A stretch of 6,411 bases of DNA from an uncultured Peptococcaceae bacterium (GCA_900553245.1 USCP01000112.1:1-6411); one strand, 5' to 3'; shown: positions 1-6,411, counted from the stretch's first letter. Made by a program: numbers and translations. Notes: generated by a model not told the origin, from the letters alone.

Positions 1-16
1 ATATCTATTATATAAG

Positions 17-44
17 AAAAAGGCCGCCTTTCGGCGACCTTTTT
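17..44 (-). terminator. Intrinsic terminator ending the two-gene cassette
   Basis: Read on the minus strand this is a 12-bp stem (AAAAAGGTCGCC against GGCGGCCTTTTT, one U-G wobble) closed by a GAAA tetraloop. The 3' arm ends in five U and is followed by CUUAU. It lies 39 bases after the stop codon of the DUF262/DUF1524 gene and should end that transcript. The 5' A-run makes it roughly symmetrical, so it could also stop transcription arriving from the left on the plus strand. Confidence 0.85.
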
Positions 45-54
45 CGACAGTCTG

Positions 55-78
55 AGCCCTGCGACCTCTCGCAGGGCT
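55..78 (-). repeat. Perfect stem-loop just after the stop codon
   Basis: A perfect 10-bp inverted repeat (AGCCCTGCGA, 4-base loop, TCGCAGGGCT) lies five bases past the TAA stop of the DUF262/DUF1524 gene. It has no U-run on either strand, so it is not an intrinsic terminator alone. With the U-tailed hairpin next to it, it forms a tandem stem-loop 3' end, which probably protects the mRNA from 3' exonucleases or backs up termination. That role is inferred. Confidence 0.6.
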
Positions 79-83
79 TCCTA

Positions 84-3000
84 TTATCCGAGCTTTTGAA
101 TGAGATCTTGCTCAAAGGCTTGAAGTTCTTTCAAACATTCATCCAAACCTTTGAACATGATTTCTTTGGTAATGCCATCATTGGACTCAATACCTTTTGT
201 GCGAAAAATGGTGCGCCATTTCCATTGTTCCGATTTTGCTTTTACCGGATAGATGGCATTGATTTTTTCACAAGTAGCCAGCAGTTCTATTTTGGCGTTT
301 TCCACGCTTACTACCAGTTGAATCGACACCTCTTGATCATTGCGGTTTTTGATTTCATAAAAATAGTGATTGGCGGTATTCCAACCACTGTCTTCAATGT
401 CCGACTCAGGTAATAGCTGTGACATAGCATCGGTGGTAAATCGTATGACTGTGGTATTAGATTTCTGTAGATTCACATTCACCCCAGGCACATTGACAGC
501 CCATTCTCGCAACCACTCCGCACGCTCTCGCAAACGCAACTTTTCTTCGGTGCCTTCATATAAATACGGCACCATCACGCGATAGAACTTATAGCTCCAT
601 TCCGCATGAAATTTGGCCATACGTGTCCAACTAGATTCATCCTTAAGGCCCACATTGGAGAGCGTATAGGTAATAGTGGATGCCTTACAATCATCCAATC
701 GATCCCACACTAGAGGTACGCCTAACTGTTTTTCAATATCGTTCTTATGAATAATCAATCGATCAAAGGCCTCTTTATTCTTTACCGCATCTCCCTTTCC
801 CAAATAAAGTGATACTTTAGCGTTCTCATAATTTGCACTACAGTTGATACCAAAACCACCTAAATCAAAAGAACCTGTGACCCAATTAGTCGTCGTCGGC
901 TTTACATTTTTGAAGGTACCCAAATAGAGATGCTTCTCCTGAATCAACGGTAATGCAAATGCCCAATAACGCATTCTTAAATCATATCGATGTTCTTCGG
1001 CTTCTTTTTCATACTCGCTGTCTTTTAGGTAGAACATCAAATCCGCGGCATCCTCACCATAGAGCACAAAGAGTTTACGCAAAATGGAAATCTTCATTGA
1101 CGTGCTAGTATTACGTTCGATATAGATTCTGTTATCTATTTCAAGGGCTTGACGCAGATCTGTCTCCTTATCACTCACATAACGCCCCAGTTCATTGTTT
1201 TCTCCGCTATATGCCAACTGTGGCAAAACAGATTTATCCTTTTCATGCAGATAGCGCACCATCGATTCAAACATCTCTGCCCAACTTGCAGCCGGGTGCT
1301 CCGTGTTTTGGAAGGCATATTTTTCAATGTATCGGCCGGTTAGGATAAAATCCTCATCAGCCAATGTACAAGAATCAAAAACCTTGTCAATCGGCACAAA
1401 ATCCGTCTGCGGATAACGCCAAATGGTCAGTGCCTGAGCCACCATCTCTGCATCGCGCTCTTCCAAATCCACTAACCCCCAAGATTCCTTTTTCGCAATT
1501 TTTTGGTTCATGCGCAAACCACTTGCTTTGTAGCCACCATCCTGTGCATCACGTTTTTCAACAAAAGACTTATTACTGAGCTTGGAATTATAGCCTGTGA
1601 GCGTAAGATTTGCCAAGCGGTCCTTCCACTCTGCGTGAATAGCCAAGGCATCTGCGCCCAACGCATCTCGCCACGCAGGTGTAATCGTCTGCGGCATAAT
1701 GTGTTCAATGCTGTATACACGATTATCCAAGTGGTTATAGACGTCTTTTGTTTCCAAAGTTCCTTGATTTTCAAAGCGTTCAAACAGGTAGGCACGGTAT
1801 TTCCCACGCATGGAATACACCGACTTTTGAGAAAGGGCTCTGCTAAACTCCTCATCATTAGGGAATCGACCGCTCTCCTTTTTGCTAAGGAGGGTATAGC
1901 TCATTTTATTGACATAGTCACTTGCTGTCCCATCATAACGAAGAATATCCTTGTTGAGCGTCAAAAAGATTTTGTTCAAGGCACTGGTTGCCACACTGCA
2001 AATATTTCTTCGGAACAAATAGCTTTCTGCCATTTCAAAAATCTGACGCACCGCTTTCACAGAAAGCGCCCCATCCTGCTCTAGCTTCAAAACCTCCATA
2101 AAAAATGGACGAGTCACAGTGATTTCCAAACGCATCATGCGATACAAGCAATCGTCCAATCGTTTATCATGCAAGCCACTTTGAGACGTGCGAAGGCGTT
2201 CAAAATAGCGTGCATATTGAAGCAACTCCCCTAAAAGGGTCTGCATATCAAGCTTACCATCTTCGACATAACGCTTAAACGCCACATACACACCATCTAT
2301 ATTTGGCGTCACTTGCTGCTTAATGCTTAAGAAATCTCTTACAAAAGCGCTCACATCATTACCGGTGCACTTTTCAATTTTAACCCAGTACTCATTAAAA
2401 AATTTATTCTGATCTTCAACCGACTGCCCCATCAAAATATAGTTACGAATCTTATCCCCTTCTGACAACGCCAAACCGGTAGAATTGAGACTTTCAAAAA
2501 TAAGCTGGGCATTGTCACTTAGCTCTAAGGTAATGTTGATTATTTCTAAGCGTCCAATCATTTCGAACAAATCATCTACCGGCAGTTCTTCTTTTAAGAG
2601 CATATCGCAAAAGAATTGATAATTGATAGTGAGGTTCGACGTCCTGTCATAATCATCCGAGTCGCCTGAGAATAGTTTTTCCAATGCGACACGATCGCTC
2701 TTTACCGGACGCAATTTAATTTTATCGTCTTCATCTGCCCATTTTTCGATTAAGTATAACTCGTTGATTTGTTCTTTTAAGCTTTCTTGTAGAGCTACAA
2801 TCTTTTTATCATGCAATAAATTGCGCATTGCCAAAAGCAATAAAGTAACTGTTGTCAATCGTTGCTGCCCATCGATGATATAGTATTCAATCTTGCTACC
2901 TTTGGGCACAACCTCTGCCACAATACTTCCGAAAAAATGTGAACGACGATTATCACGATACATCTTCTTCAAATCTTCGTACAATTGTCTGCAATTTTCT

Positions 3001-3095
3001 ATCTTCCAACTATATGCTCTTTGATACACCGGAATCACATAACGATTTTTGGCACCTTCCATAAAAGAAAGCATTTTATTTTCTGACCCTTTCAT
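84..3095 (-). CDS. DUF262/DUF1524 fused nuclease, GmrSD-like, with long C-terminal extension
   Basis: A 1003-residue soluble protein with no signal peptide or membrane segment. Residues about 8-230 are a DUF262 (GmrS-like, ParB-fold) domain: IPVYQRAYSW at 21-30, the nucleotide-binding signature DGQQRLTT at 75-82, and IFESLNSTGLALSEGDK at 199-215. Residues about 440-540 are a DUF1524 (GmrD-like, HNH-type) nuclease domain: SIEHIMPQT at 462-470 with H465, then LANLTL at 494-499 and conserved N503 and N508. In the family, DUF262 binds or hydrolyses NTP and DUF1524 cleaves DNA, as in type IV GmrSD, BrxU and SspE. Residues about 560-1003 form an extension; 705-845 resembles DUF4268, while 580-700 and 855-1003 are not securely named. 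The ATG at 3095 has AAGGGGG just upstream, and TAA TAG are tandem stops. It starts 12 bases after the ATPase gene, so translation is probably coupled. A role in anti-phage restriction is inferred from family; the target is unknown. Confidence 0.9.
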   Translation of the reverse strand: MKGSENKMLSFMEGAKNRYVIPVYQRAYSWKIENCRQLYEDLKKMYRDNRRSHFFGSIVAEVVPKGSKIEYYIIDGQQRLTTVTLLLLAMRNLLHDKKIVALQESLKEQINELYLIEKWADEDDKIKLRPVKSDRVALEKLFSGDSDDYDRTSNLTINYQFFCDMLLKEELPVDDLFEMIGRLEIINITLELSDNAQLIFESLNSTGLALSEGDKIRNYILMGQSVEDQNKFFNEYWVKIEKCTGNDVSAFVRDFLSIKQQVTPNIDGVYVAFKRYVEDGKLDMQTLLGELLQYARYFERLRTSQSGLHDKRLDDCLYRMMRLEITVTRPFFMEVLKLEQDGALSVKAVRQIFEMAESYLFRRNICSVATSALNKIFLTLNKDILRYDGTASDYVNKMSYTLLSKKESGRFPNDEEFSRALSQKSVYSMRGKYRAYLFERFENQGTLETKDVYNHLDNRVYSIEHIMPQTITPAWRDALGADALAIHAEWKDRLANLTLTGYNSKLSNKSFVEKRDAQDGGYKASGLRMNQKIAKKESWGLVDLEERDAEMVAQALTIWRYPQTDFVPIDKVFDSCTLADEDFILTGRYIEKYAFQNTEHPAASWAEMFESMVRYLHEKDKSVLPQLAYSGENNELGRYVSDKETDLRQALEIDNRIYIERNTSTSMKISILRKLFVLYGEDAADLMFYLKDSEYEKEAEEHRYDLRMRYWAFALPLIQEKHLYLGTFKNVKPTTTNWVTGSFDLGGFGINCSANYENAKVSLYLGKGDAVKNKEAFDRLIIHKNDIEKQLGVPLVWDRLDDCKASTITYTLSNVGLKDESSWTRMAKFHAEWSYKFYRVMVPYLYEGTEEKLRLRERAEWLREWAVNVPGVNVNLQKSNTTVIRFTTDAMSQLLPESDIEDSGWNTANHYFYEIKNRNDQEVSIQLVVSVENAKIELLATCEKINAIYPVKAKSEQWKWRTIFRTKGIESNDGITKEIMFKGLDECLKELQAFEQDLIQKLG

Positions 3096-3107
3096 GACAG
3101 CCCCCTT

Positions 3108-4319
3108 TTATTCCTCCAACAACCATTTCAATACATTGACTTTTTGAATCCCACCGTAATTCATCTCACCAAATAAATCATCCAAGGTAAGAAGATATTT
3201 CGGATAGTTATCGTTAATTTGTTCAAGCGGTGCAAGTTCTCTTGCGAGCACCTTTTCGTCCAATGTGGTTTGCGATACTTGATAATAATGCGGCTCGCCG
3301 TCCTCAAAAACGACAAAATCCACTTCACCGTCTGCACTAATCTGTCCAACATACACCTCGTTGTAACGACGCTTGAGTTCAAGATATACAATATTTTCCA
3401 AAATATGCCCAATATCTGTGGCTTGCGTTCGCACTAAAAGTCTACGCATGGCCACATCACAAACATAATATTTATTCATCGACGAGAGAATCTTTTTACC
3501 CTTGATATTATAGCGGCGTGCTTCATAAAACAACAAACTATCCGTAAGCCCGCGTAGATAGCGGTCCACCGTCTTAGGATCTATCTTCATTTTTTGCGAG
3601 GTCAAGGTATTGGCAATCGTCGTTGGCGATGTACGATTACCAATATTGTGCATCATAAACCTTGTAATGGTTTCCAACATATTGACATCTGCAACACGCA
3701 AACGCTTAACTATATCGTTCAATAGAATGGTATTGTAAATTCCACTCATATATTCCTTGGCTTCCCGTTCATTATATCCATATCGAGATACATACGGAAA
3801 CGAACCTACTTGTAAATAACGATTAAACGTAGCAGCCAAACCAAGCGTTTTATCTTCTTGTCCTTCATAAAATTCCTTAAACGAAAGAGGCATCATCTGT
3901 AGCTCGATATAACGTCCGGTAAGTACTGTAGCAAGTTCACCTGAAAGAACATATCCGTTTGAACCGGTTAGATAGAGGTCACAGTTTTCACGTAAAAACA
4001 AACTATCTACGGCCTTTTCATAAGAAGGTACATGTTGAATTTCATCTAAGAAAATATAATTCATACAACTTGGCTGTAAGCGCGCTTTAATGTAGTCATG
4101 TAATGCCCGATAATCGGTCAATGACTCAAAGTCTAAGTCTTCAAAATTGATAGCAATAATTTGTGATTCATCAACCCCATGAGCAAGCAAATACTCCTGA
4201 TAAATAGTAAACAATGTAGACTTACCACACCGACGAACTCCGGTGACTACTTTAATAATCTGCTGATCCCGCCAACGAATAAGCCAATCTAAATATTCTT
4301 TTCGATCAAGACGTTTCAT
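3108..4319 (-). CDS. AAA-family ATPase with C-terminal DUF4143 domain
   Basis: A 403-residue protein of the widespread AAA_14/DUF4143 family. Walker A is GVRRCGKST at residues 27-35 (K33), Walker B is YIFLDE at 88-93 (D92, E93), and LTGSN at 117-121 and GRYIEL at 135-140 match the family's later ATPase motifs. Residues about 195-270 look like a winged-helix linker. The C-terminal DUF4143 part has HILENIVYLEL at 305-315, GEVDF at 331-335, YYQVS at 345-349 and an RE pair at 360-361. This resembles a PD-(D/E)XK fold but with QVS in place of the usual E-x-K, so nuclease activity is doubtful. The ATG at 4319 is preferred: an in-frame GTG at 4328 overlaps the AAGGAGG sequence, which sits 8 bases before the ATG. 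It has its own promoter and is the first gene of a two-gene operon. The family is common and poorly characterised; a defence or regulatory partnership with the downstream nuclease is inferred. Confidence 0.9.
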   Translation of the reverse strand: MKRLDRKEYLDWLIRWRDQQIIKVVTGVRRCGKSTLFTIYQEYLLAHGVDESQIIAINFEDLDFESLTDYRALHDYIKARLQPSCMNYIFLDEIQHVPSYEKAVDSLFLRENCDLYLTGSNGYVLSGELATVLTGRYIELQMMPLSFKEFYEGQEDKTLGLAATFNRYLQVGSFPYVSRYGYNEREAKEYMSGIYNTILLNDIVKRLRVADVNMLETITRFMMHNIGNRTSPTTIANTLTSQKMKIDPKTVDRYLRGLTDSLLFYEARRYNIKGKKILSSMNKYYVCDVAMRRLLVRTQATDIGHILENIVYLELKRRYNEVYVGQISADGEVDFVVFEDGEPHYYQVSQTTLDEKVLARELAPLEQINDNYPKYLLTLDDLFGEMNYGGIQKVNVLKWLLEE

Positions 4320-4327
4320 GACCGACA

Positions 4328-4334
4328 CCTCCTT
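4328..4334 (-). promoter_or_regulatory. Ribosome binding site that decides the ATPase start
   Basis: On the minus strand this reads AAGGAGG, a near-perfect anti-16S match. It is spaced 8 bases from the ATG at 4317-4319. The upstream in-frame GTG (4326-4328) shares its first base with this site and cannot be initiated by it, so the longer 406-residue reading is unlikely. Confidence 0.85.
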
Positions 4335-4342
4335 CTATTATT

Positions 4343-4371
4343 AGTATACGGGACGAGCGTTTTCTTTTCAA
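4343..4371 (-). promoter_or_regulatory. Sigma-70-type promoter of the ATPase/nuclease operon
   Basis: On the minus strand a -35 box TTGAAA (4366-4371) and a -10 box TATACT (4343-4348) are separated by exactly 17 bp. Transcription should start near 4336, giving a leader of only about 17 bases before the ATG at 4319, so regulation through leader RNA structure is unlikely. An operator-like palindrome lies one base upstream of the -35 box. Confidence 0.8.
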
Positions 4372-4372
4372 C

Positions 4373-4394
4373 AAAACGGAATTCATTCCATTTT
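4373..4394. promoter_or_regulatory. Operator-like 22-bp imperfect palindrome, promoter-proximal copy
   Basis: The arms are AAAACGGAAT and ATTCCATTTT around a central TC; nine of ten arm positions pair. The core is GGAAT-N2-ATTCC. It lies one base upstream of the -35 box, centred roughly 47 bases before the predicted transcription start. This is a position where a regulator could touch RNA polymerase. A regulatory role is inferred from symmetry, duplication and location; no regulator gene is encoded nearby. Confidence 0.55.
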
Positions 4395-4411
4395 AATTCA
4401 TTTTTTGCAAA

Positions 4412-4433
4412 AAAACGGAATCCATTCCATTTT
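4412..4433. promoter_or_regulatory. Operator-like 22-bp imperfect palindrome, distal copy
   Basis: This is identical to the promoter-proximal copy except for one central base (CC instead of TC). Arms AAAACGGAAT and ATTCCATTTT again pair at nine of ten positions. The two centres are 39 bp apart. The intervening stretch also contains AATTCATT (4395-4402), matching the core of the proximal copy, so it may be a degenerate half-site. Confidence 0.55.
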
Positions 4434-4446
4434 TTCGTGCAAGCAT

Positions 4447-4477
4447 AAAAAAACCCCACCGTGGGTGGCCGGTGGGG
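4447..4477 (-). terminator. Intrinsic terminator after the unrecognised 244-residue gene
   Basis: On the minus strand an 8-bp GC-rich stem (CCCCACCG against CGGTGGGG) with an 8-base loop is followed directly by seven U. It begins 14 bases after the stop codon of the gene ending at 4492. It should insulate the ATPase/nuclease operon from upstream transcription. Confidence 0.9.
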
Positions 4478-4491
4478 CTTTGATGAGGAAG

Positions 4492-5226
4492 TTAGCTATT
4501 TTTTGTGTTTTGGTAGAGCATGTGAATCATGTTGAGGTAAGCGTCGTCCATCGTCGTACGAAGTTCCTTTTCAAAATCGTCCTTTAGGGTATAGATGGGT
4601 GCGCGGCTTTCCTTGGTCATTTTTAAAATAGGGGTCACCGGATGTTCTTGGGCGCGCCATTTTTTGAGTAAGGCAGGCAAAGAACCATTGGTAACGCTTT
4701 GCCAGTGGTCGTCTTTTCTCACAAAAAAGCCGTAGTAGTGGCGGTTACCGTCGTTTTGTGGCTGCTTGAGCGTGCGAAGAGCAGTACGGTCAACGGTTGC
4801 AATATCAAAGGGTAAGGTCAATACGCCAACCAAGGCAAGGGCTTTTTCTTTGCGTTGTTCCGAGCTGAGGGCATTGACGTAGTCCCAGAAAGGGGCGAGG
4901 TCTACCTTCGGACCACGACCTGCAAGCACACTATCTGCAAGCTGCACGCAAAATTCGTCCTTAAGGGCCTTGTAGGCATCATCACCGCCATCCGAACGAC
5001 GGTGAATGGTTTCGATGGGTGAGAGCAATGCGCCGAGGGCACGGCGTTTGAGATAGGTGACAGCACATTCTTCTTCATCGGTGAAGAGTTGCACGCCACG
5101 TCCACCATTTGCCGATTCCGCGAAGCCGTAAAAGGTGAGGTCTTCACCGTAATAGCCGTTTTTCGCCAATTCTTCGGCGACCATGCCGGAATAGATGTCA
5201 CGATGGATTTCTTGTGCTTCGTTCAT
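4492..5226 (-). CDS. Hypothetical soluble protein, 244 residues, family not recognised
   Basis: I do not recognise this protein. It begins MNEAQEIHRDIYSGMVAEEL, has no signal peptide or hydrophobic membrane segment, is rich in charged residues and looks mainly helical, so it is probably cytosolic. It has a Gly/aromatic-rich patch (NGYYGEDLTFYGFAES, about 23-38) and a second one (HYYGFFVRKDDHW, about 163-175), but no catalytic or nucleotide-binding signature I can name. The frame is open back to 5403, but that would overlap the upstream gene. The ATG at 5226 has AGGAG seven bases upstream and is chosen. It follows the phosphodiesterase gene by 85 bases with a terminator hairpin in between, and is itself followed by a strong terminator. 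I see no convincing promoter in the gap, so it probably depends on read-through or on a promoter inside the upstream gene. Confidence 0.75.
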   Translation of the reverse strand: MNEAQEIHRDIYSGMVAEELAKNGYYGEDLTFYGFAESANGGRGVQLFTDEEECAVTYLKRRALGALLSPIETIHRRSDGGDDAYKALKDEFCVQLADSVLAGRGPKVDLAPFWDYVNALSSEQRKEKALALVGVLTLPFDIATVDRTALRTLKQPQNDGNRHYYGFFVRKDDHWQSVTNGSLPALLKKWRAQEHPVTPILKMTKESRAPIYTLKDDFEKELRTTMDDAYLNMIHMLYQNTKNS

Positions 5227-5232
5227 AATGTC

Positions 5233-5238
5233 ACTCCT
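5233..5238 (-). promoter_or_regulatory. Ribosome binding site that decides the start at 5226
   Basis: On the minus strand this reads AGGAGT, with AGGAG placed seven bases before the ATG at 5224-5226. It is the only strong site near any candidate start in this frame and supports the 244-residue version over an extension reaching into the upstream gene. Confidence 0.75.
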
Positions 5239-5244
5239 CAATAA

Positions 5245-5276
5245 ATAAAGGCAGAGAGAGGATGCTCTGCCTTTAT
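5245..5276 (-). terminator. Intrinsic terminator or attenuator between phosphodiesterase and hypothetical gene
   Basis: A perfect 12-bp stem (ATAAAGGCAGAG against CTCTGCCTTTAT) encloses an 8-base loop. On the minus strand the 3' arm runs into a broken U tract (CUUUAUUUAUU). It lies 35 bases after the phosphodiesterase stop codon and ends six bases before the AGGAGT of the next gene, so it may act as a partial terminator setting the dose of the downstream gene. Confidence 0.75.
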
Positions 5277-5311
5277 CAATATGGATGGTGCAAAGACTGT
5301 TCTTGGGGAGA

Positions 5312-6411
5312 TTAGTCTTCGAGAATTTGATATACAGGTGCCCCTTCGCAATCCTTTGGCATGCGGGTACCGAGCAAGGTTGCAACGGTAGGAGCAACGT
5401 CAACTTGACGGATGGTACGTTTCACATCGTCATCATGCTTGATGCCGTCGCCGGCAGCAACGAAGATTGGGGAAACGCTGGTGCCATAGTAGCCTTCATA
5501 GGTGGAGAGACCTTGGCCGTGTTCGGTAACGAAGTGTTCACGGTTCATGTAAACAATGTCGCCGGTGTATGGGCCGTCGAGACCGAGCACCTTCGCATCC
5601 TTGTTGTGGAATGCCATAGCAACGATACGGTCACCGTTGGCATCTCTGTATCTGTAAAGGTCGTCGATGATTTGTTCTTCTACGGCATACTTGTCTTCAG
5701 GTTCTACGATACCGAATTCATCGCGGCCCTTGAGGTTGATCCAGATATAGCTGGTACGAACAGCTACAGCCTTGGTTTTTTCCCAGTCGATGTCGCGGGT
5801 GTCGTTGCCGTTTTCGTCTTTCTTCATGACGGTCCAGCCGAGTTCCTTCATAACGCCTGCGCTGACACCACCGGCAGAACCCAAACGAGCAGGTGCTTCG
5901 GTGTGGATTTGTTCACCGTGGTCAGAGGTCAAGATGATGTCCCAACCTTCATCCAAGAGGTGGAGGTAGCTACCGATGTATTCGTCAGCCACTTCATAGG
6001 TGAGGTCGATTTGCTTTTGCCATTCAGCTTCAGGTTCTGCGCCTTCTTTTTGCAATGCGAAGTTCCAGAATTGGTGTGCGGAGTGGTCAATGAAGTGGTG
6101 ATGGCTGAATACAACATCCAAATCTTTTTCTTTGATGAGGTAGTTGATGGCACGGGATTGCCACAATGCATTGAGTCTCCAGGTTGGGGTCAAGAGCTTT
6201 TGAGCAAATTCGAGGGAAGTACCGCCCATTTGGGTGAATGGAGGCACGTTGCCGCAGTTTTCGATGACTTCTTTGTAGATGGATTTAGGGGACCATCTGT
6301 CGTCGCAATCTACCTTGAATGCGGTACTCATCCAAAGTCTGCACTTAGAACCGTCTTCAGCGAGTTCGAGGAGCTTGTAGTATCTGGTAGCCATGACTTT
6401 TTTGCCCTTGT
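5312..6411 (-). CDS. Type I phosphodiesterase/nucleotide pyrophosphatase family protein (5' end outside window)
   Basis: This is the C-terminal part of an alkaline-phosphatase-superfamily metalloenzyme that hydrolyses phosphodiester or phosphomonoester bonds using two metal ions, usually zinc. Numbering from the Met at 6394, the ligand motifs are D103 and H107 (FIDHSAH), D158 and H159 (LTSDHGEQ) and H292 (EHGQGLST). VDVAPTVATLLG at 331-342 is the family's typical C-terminal motif. The first metal Asp and the Thr/Ser nucleophile, which lie in the N-terminal part of this family, are absent. The frame stays open past the Met at 6394 to the window edge (KGKKV before it), so the gene very probably continues and that Met is internal. 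The stop is TAA at 5312. Substrate cannot be told from this fragment; neither can location, since any signal peptide would be outside the window. Its codon use is more GC-rich than that of the left-hand cassette. Confidence 0.88.
   Translation of the reverse strand, partial: KGKKVMATRYYKLLELAEDGSKCRLWMSTAFKVDCDDRWSPKSIYKEVIENCGNVPPFTQMGGTSLEFAQKLLTPTWRLNALWQSRAINYLIKEKDLDVVFSHHHFIDHSAHQFWNFALQKEGAEPEAEWQKQIDLTYEVADEYIGSYLHLLDEGWDIILTSDHGEQIHTEAPARLGSAGGVSAGVMKELGWTVMKKDENGNDTRDIDWEKTKAVAVRTSYIWINLKGRDEFGIVEPEDKYAVEEQIIDDLYRYRDANGDRIVAMAFHNKDAKVLGLDGPYTGDIVYMNREHFVTEHGQGLSTYEGYYGTSVSPIFVAAGDGIKHDDDVKRTIRQVDVAPTVATLLGTRMPKDCEGAPVYQILED

Noticed and set aside
7..12. TATAAT on the minus strand just past the cassette terminator, a possible -10 box for a gene beyond the left edge
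   Set aside because: The expected -35 position falls in the terminator stem and reads GCCGAA or CCGAAA, far from consensus. The region is simply AT-rich and the downstream gene is not visible.
1503..2084. 193-codon open frame on the plus strand opposite the nuclease gene
   Set aside because: It lies wholly antisense to the coding region that carries the DUF1524 domain, has no ribosome binding site I can see, and its product looks like a low-complexity shadow with no family motif.
4320..4328. GTG start giving a 406-residue ATPase
   Set aside because: The GTG overlaps the AAGGAGG sequence that correctly serves the ATG at 4319.
4373..4433. CRISPR-like or MITE-like reading of the two palindromic repeats
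   Set aside because: There are only two units, with a 17-base AT-rich gap, no further copies, no cas genes, no target-site duplication and no longer terminal inverted repeats.
4405..4587. 60-codon plus-strand frame across the intergenic region
   Set aside because: It runs through the distal palindrome, the terminator and the end of the minus-strand gene, and has no ribosome binding site.
5227..5403. 59-residue N-terminal extension of the hypothetical protein
   Set aside because: It would overlap the phosphodiesterase C-terminus and be read through the terminator hairpin. The ATG at 5226 has the only good ribosome binding site.
6378..6394. Treating the Met at 6394 as the true start of the phosphodiesterase
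   Set aside because: The frame remains open to the window edge and the fragment lacks the N-terminal metal Asp and nucleophile that the family needs.

Overview
All four genes in this window lie on the minus strand, so transcription runs from the right edge towards base 1. Compact intergenic gaps, strong AGGAGG-type ribosome binding sites, a textbook TTGAAA-17 bp-TATACT promoter and U-tailed intrinsic terminators suggest a bacterium of the Bacillota type (possibly Negativicutes, but the sequence does not settle this).

Right part (6411 to about 4447), probably host backbone: the C-terminal two thirds of an alkaline-phosphatase-superfamily enzyme of the type I phosphodiesterase/nucleotide pyrophosphatase kind, cut by the window edge. 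An intrinsic terminator follows, sitting almost on top of the ribosome binding site of the next gene. That gene encodes an unrecognised 244-residue soluble protein and has its own strong terminator.

Left part (about 4433 to 17), a self-contained two-gene cassette: two near-identical 22-bp imperfect palindromes, then a sigma-70-type promoter, then a 403-residue AAA-family ATPase with a C-terminal DUF4143 domain. Only 12 bases further on comes a 1003-residue protein with a fused DUF262 + DUF1524 architecture (GmrSD-like restriction/anti-phage family) and a long C-terminal extension that includes a DUF4268-like region. The cassette ends in a perfect stem-loop followed by an intrinsic terminator. 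It looks more AT-rich than its right-hand neighbours, which fits an acquired defence island.

If there is a new system here, it is this pairing: a DUF4143 ATPase tightly coupled to a GmrSD-like nuclease under a dedicated, probably regulated promoter. Both protein families are known; that they work together is inferred from gene spacing only.
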